Notes under the pieces: generated by a model | Seen by the model: the letters and a program-made list of their open reading frames with translations, nothing else | Told to the model about the DNA's origin: nothing | Databases searched by the model: none | Made by a program: the position numbers and the translations under genes | NCBI GenBank assembly: GCA_039586815.1 | Contig: JBDHJR010000013.1 | Location: 194,264 to 258,263, forward strand | Length of the DNA stretch: 64,000 bases | Source: WVYX01 sp039586815 | Lineage (GTDB): Bacteria > Gemmatimonadota > Gemmatimonadetes > Gemmatimonadales > GWC2-71-9 | Direction: 5' to 3' | Shown here: piece by piece, positions 61,349 to 64,000 of the stretch | Position numbering within the stretch: the stretch's first letter is position 1 | How the letters are laid out: the number at the start of each line of letters is the position of its first letter

Positions 61349-62094
61349 TGGTACGGGACATGGCGATGACCGCGCTCGCGCTCCTCGTGGTACTCGATAC
61401 CCGGCCTGCCGAAGCGCAGGATCCCGCCCGGATACTCGAGCGCGTGGACTCGGCGCTCACCGCTCCGCAGGACGTCGTGGCCACCCAGCGCGTCGTGCTG
61501 ATCGACGCCGACGGGCGTGAGAAGGAGCGCACCCTTCGGGTCTATCAACGAGGCAGGGACCGCCGGCTCGTGAAGTTCGTGAGTCCCGCCGACGTCCGCG
61601 ATGTGGGGTTTCTCCGAATCGCAGAAGACCAACTGTACCTCTATCTCCCCGCCTTTCGTCGCGTGAGACGCATCGCGTCGTCCATCAAGCACGAGAACTT
61701 CATGGGGACGGACCTCTCCTATGAGGATCTCTCACGCACGCGCTTCGGGGAGGATTATCGCGCACTCGACGTGACGATGCGTGACCAGGCATACACCCTG
61801 ACGCTGGAGCCCCGCCCCGAAGCCGACGTCAGCTATCGACGGATCATCATGCGTGTCGACCCCGAGACCTGGACCATCACGGGACTGAGCCTCTACGGAT
61901 CTGATGGGAATCTCGTCAAGACCATCACGACCTCCGACGTCCGCCAGGTGGGGCAGTACTGGATCGCCCACCGGCTCGAAGTGCGATCGGAAGGCGACGG
62001 TCACCGTACGGTGCTGGAGTACGAGGATTTGAGGGTGGACACGGGGCTGACTGATGACTTCTTCAGCCAGCGCCAACTCAAGCGCTCGGGATGA
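61345..62094 (+). CDS. Outer-membrane lipoprotein-sorting LolA-like periplasmic protein
   Basis: 249 residues. Signal peptide about 1-24 (ends PAEAQ). Residues about 30-240 form the curved beta-sheet of the LolA/LolB-like fold; the phrases DADGREKERTLRVYQ, LYLYLPAFRRVRRIAS and NFMGTDLSYEDLSRTR are typical of the PF17131-like proteins that accompany HAE3 pumps. It should carry a hydrophobic ligand across the periplasm. AAGGAGGG is ahead of the start; the pump gene stop overlaps the start. The next start is 5 nt past its stop. Confidence 0.9.
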   Translation: MMVRDMAMTALALLVVLDTRPAEAQDPARILERVDSALTAPQDVVATQRVVLIDADGREKERTLRVYQRGRDRRLVKFVSPADVRDVGFLRIAEDQLYLYLPAFRRVRRIASSIKHENFMGTDLSYEDLSRTRFGEDYRALDVTMRDQAYTLTLEPRPEADVSYRRIIMRVDPETWTITGLSLYGSDGNLVKTITTSDVRQVGQYWIAHRLEVRSEGDGHRTVLEYEDLRVDTGLTDDFFSQRQLKRSG

Positions 62095-62098
62095 GCGC

Positions 62099-63457
62099 AT
62101 GACGGTCGTCGCACGAATGCTGTGCCTAGCGGCACTGGGAGCGGCGCTGCTCGGCGTGCAGCCCGCGGCGGCGCAAGAGCTGCGGTTCGGCGGATTCGTC
62201 CGGCTCGACCGTCGCATCACGCTGGCCGACTCGGTGCAGCTCGCCGACTTCTTCGGCGTGTTCCGCCCGGAGCTCAGCGCGAGTTTCGAGGGGCGTGCGG
62301 AGGTCGTCATGAGTCTCGACATGCGCTTCCATGATTTTTCGGACGCGCAATCGACCACCGACCTGCAGGATGCGGACCGCCACTTCCCGAACTCGGTAAC
62401 GGTGTGGGAGGCGTTCGCGCACGTACCCGAGTTTCTGGTCGAACCGCTCGATCTCACGATCGGGAAGCAGCGCATCCAATGGGGAACCGCTGACGGCCTG
62501 AATCCCACGGACCGGTTCAACGCTTACGACTTGTCGGACTTGACGGACTTCACCGCGCGACTGCCTGTCTGGGCAGTGCGGGTCGAGTACTACGCGACTC
62601 CCGGTTGGAAGATCGAGGGTGTGTGGACCCCGACGGCGCACGGACCGCTCCTGCCCTGGGGGATGGAGGGTCTGTTCGCGGCGGGAGTGGGATCGCCAGC
62701 GGGATCCGTACGGTCCTGGCACGGACACTTCGAGCCGCCGTCACGAGCGTTCCGCAACAGTCAGCTCGGGCTCAAGGTTGCCGGGCGCGTGACCGGCCTG
62801 GATCTTTCGGTCAGTTACTTCCGTGGGCCTGACGCCCTACCGGCCATCCGCAAGGTGGCCTTCATGAGTCCGGACACGTCGGCGAGTGCACCGACGTTTG
62901 ACGCCCACGTGTGGAGCGTGCTACCGCACTCGCAGGTGCTGGGTGCCGATGTGGCGACGGAGTGGCGTGGCGTTGGCCTCTGGGCCGAGGGTGCGGTCGT
63001 CTTCCCCGAGGAGATCGTGCTCGTCACCGATGTAATCACCGGGAGCGATAGCGTGCGGGACCGGGTGACGGCGACCGAAGAGCGGCCGTACGCCACGTGG
63101 ACGATCGGTGGGGACTATCGGTTCCACGGGGGATGGTATCTCAATCTCCAATGGGCACACGGCATCTTTCTCGAACGCGGTGCGGGCCAGCTCCACGACT
63201 ATCTGATCGGGAAGCTCCAGTACCGTATGCTCCGGGAGACGCTGGGGATGTCGCTTGAAGGGGTTGTGGAGGTTGCGCAGTGGTCGGAATGGTCCGACCA
63301 CGCCGGGTACGCCATGTATCCCCAGATCGAGTACTTACCCGTCGACAACCTTGCTGTGGCGGTCGGCGGCCTGTTCGCCGGGGGACGCGGTGGTGCACTG
63401 TTTGGCCGCCTCGAAGACGTGGATCAGCTGTACCTGCGGGTGAAGGCCAGCTTCTAG
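62099..63457 (+). CDS. Outer-membrane beta-barrel protein partnered with the RND pump
   Basis: 452 residues from ATG 62099; an earlier in-frame start at 62054 would overlap the LolA-like gene. Signal peptide residues 1-24 (ends PAAAQ). The rest alternates amphipathic strands with aromatic girdles (EFLVEPLDLTIGKQRIQW, YNLQ-like strands) and ends in a C-terminal strand LYLRVKASF typical of BAM substrates. Resembles the DUF1302-like barrels found next to HAE3/LolA pairs. Probably the outer-membrane exit or surface component of the same transport system. Confidence 0.82.
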   Translation: MTVVARMLCLAALGAALLGVQPAAAQELRFGGFVRLDRRITLADSVQLADFFGVFRPELSASFEGRAEVVMSLDMRFHDFSDAQSTTDLQDADRHFPNSVTVWEAFAHVPEFLVEPLDLTIGKQRIQWGTADGLNPTDRFNAYDLSDLTDFTARLPVWAVRVEYYATPGWKIEGVWTPTAHGPLLPWGMEGLFAAGVGSPAGSVRSWHGHFEPPSRAFRNSQLGLKVAGRVTGLDLSVSYFRGPDALPAIRKVAFMSPDTSASAPTFDAHVWSVLPHSQVLGADVATEWRGVGLWAEGAVVFPEEIVLVTDVITGSDSVRDRVTATEERPYATWTIGGDYRFHGGWYLNLQWAHGIFLERGAGQLHDYLIGKLQYRMLRETLGMSLEGVVEVAQWSEWSDHAGYAMYPQIEYLPVDNLAVAVGGLFAGGRGGALFGRLEDVDQLYLRVKASF

Positions 63458-63487
63458 GTGTGACTTATCGAAAGGAGAAGACGGGAC

Positions 63488-64000
63488 ATGCATGGCACTG
63501 GACACCCACACGACGTTGACGGCACCTCCGTAGGGACACGTGACGCGCAGCGGGATCCGGTGTGCGGCATGAGCGTATCGGAGAACGGAACGCTGCAAAC
63601 CGTGCACAAGGGAACGAGCTACGCGTTCTGCAGCGAACACTGCCTGCGGAAGTTCCAAGAAGATCCTGACCGGTACGTGACCGACGCGCCAATGGCGGAC
63701 GACGTGGGACACGCGTCGGCAGCGGGGTCCAGCACCGCCTACATCTGCCCCATGGATCCCGACGTCCGACAGGAGTCGCCGGGAGCGTGTCCCAAGTGCG
63801 GCATGATGCTCGAGCCGGAAGTCGCTGCCCCAGCTCAGACGCGCACGGAATTCGTCTGCCCGATGCACCCGGAAATCGTCCGGGGTGAACCGGGCTCGTG
63901 CCCCATCTGTGGCATGGCGCTCGAGCCTCGGACCGTGACCATGGACGAGGAAGAAAACCCCGAGCTCACGGACATGCGCCGGCGGTTCTGGGTGAGTGCG
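63488..64000 (+). CDS. Heavy-metal (copper-type) P-type ATPase, N-terminus only
   Basis: 171 codons to the window edge; the membrane part and phosphorylation site lie beyond it. Visible: a YHS domain (DPVCGMSV at 23-30 and YAFCSEHC at 45-52), then two heavy-metal-binding domains, each C-P-M-x-P followed by G-x-C-P-x-C-G-M (C87 to M106; C124 to M143), then a charged lead-in to the first helix. This order is usual in CopA/CopB-like copper- or silver-translocating ATPases of YHS/HMBD type. AAAGGAG precedes the ATG. 30 nt behind the barrel gene, so it is probably the next gene of the metal-responsive set. Confidence 0.9.
   Translation, partial: MHGTGHPHDVDGTSVGTRDAQRDPVCGMSVSENGTLQTVHKGTSYAFCSEHCLRKFQEDPDRYVTDAPMADDVGHASAAGSSTAYICPMDPDVRQESPGACPKCGMMLEPEVAAPAQTRTEFVCPMHPEIVRGEPGSCPICGMALEPRTVTMDEEENPELTDMRRRFWVSA

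Noticed and set aside
1..64000. CRISPR arrays, insertion sequences, phage or restriction genes
   Set aside because: No spaced repeat array, transposase, integrase, capsid or methylase motif was found on either strand within the window.

Overview
This 64-kb, GC-rich window reads as chromosome of a Gram-negative, probably aerobic bacterium, most likely Gemmatimonadota or a close relative. Evidence for this: many small outer-membrane beta-barrel proteins and lipoproteins, signal peptides that typically end in Ala-Gln, paired sortilin/VPS10-type beta-propeller proteins, a long (eukaryote-like) citrate synthase, a KamA-type radical SAM enzyme and a TIGR03545/TIGR03546 pair. The phylum call is inferred from family content only; there is no rRNA here. 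No CRISPR array, insertion sequence or phage gene was found, and no stretch longer than 300 bases lacks a gene.

Layout. 1-10 kb: two divergent sortilin-like propeller proteins, a MetA-type beta-barrel, a NifU-like Fe-S carrier, two cell-surface proteins, a PspB-like coiled-coil protein and a propeller lipoprotein. 10-17.5 kb: tRNA-Leu and tRNA-Thr, then a tightly overlapping minus-strand operon (50-aa membrane peptide, two phosphodiesterase-type alkaline-phosphatase-superfamily enzymes, one membrane-bound sulfatase-like enzyme). 17.6-25 kb: a surface protein, a cysteine-rich 4Fe-4S protein, micro-ORFs, an Arg-rich repeat protein, a signal peptidase variant, a TIGR01777 epimerase, KamA, and an ADP-forming acyl-CoA synthetase. 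25-33 kb: TIGR03546, TIGR03545, a giant acyl-CoA-synthetase/GNAT fusion of 1584 residues and a minimal carbonic-anhydrase-like protein. 33-43 kb: citrate synthase, M14 carboxypeptidase, TerC, a PPC-domain lipoprotein, and a kinase/TPR/beta-barrel operon whose three genes overlap by 4 nt.

43-57.5 kb: a penicillin-acylase gene broken by a short internal deletion, several envelope proteins, DinB, an aspartoacylase-like enzyme, a UnbV/FG-GAP protein overlapping an orphan NqrB/RnfD-like membrane protein, and a bacterial GPP34 protein, ending at tRNA-Pro(GGG).

57.6-64 kb: content changes immediately after tRNA-Pro. A CorE-like ECF sigma factor carrying its own cysteine-rich metal-sensing tail is followed by an HAE3-type RND pump, a LolA-like periplasmic protein, an outer-membrane barrel, and the N-terminus of a YHS/HMBD heavy-metal P-type ATPase. 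This looks like the left end of a metal-responsive island integrated at the tRNA and is, with the giant ligase/GNAT fusion, the most interesting part of the window.
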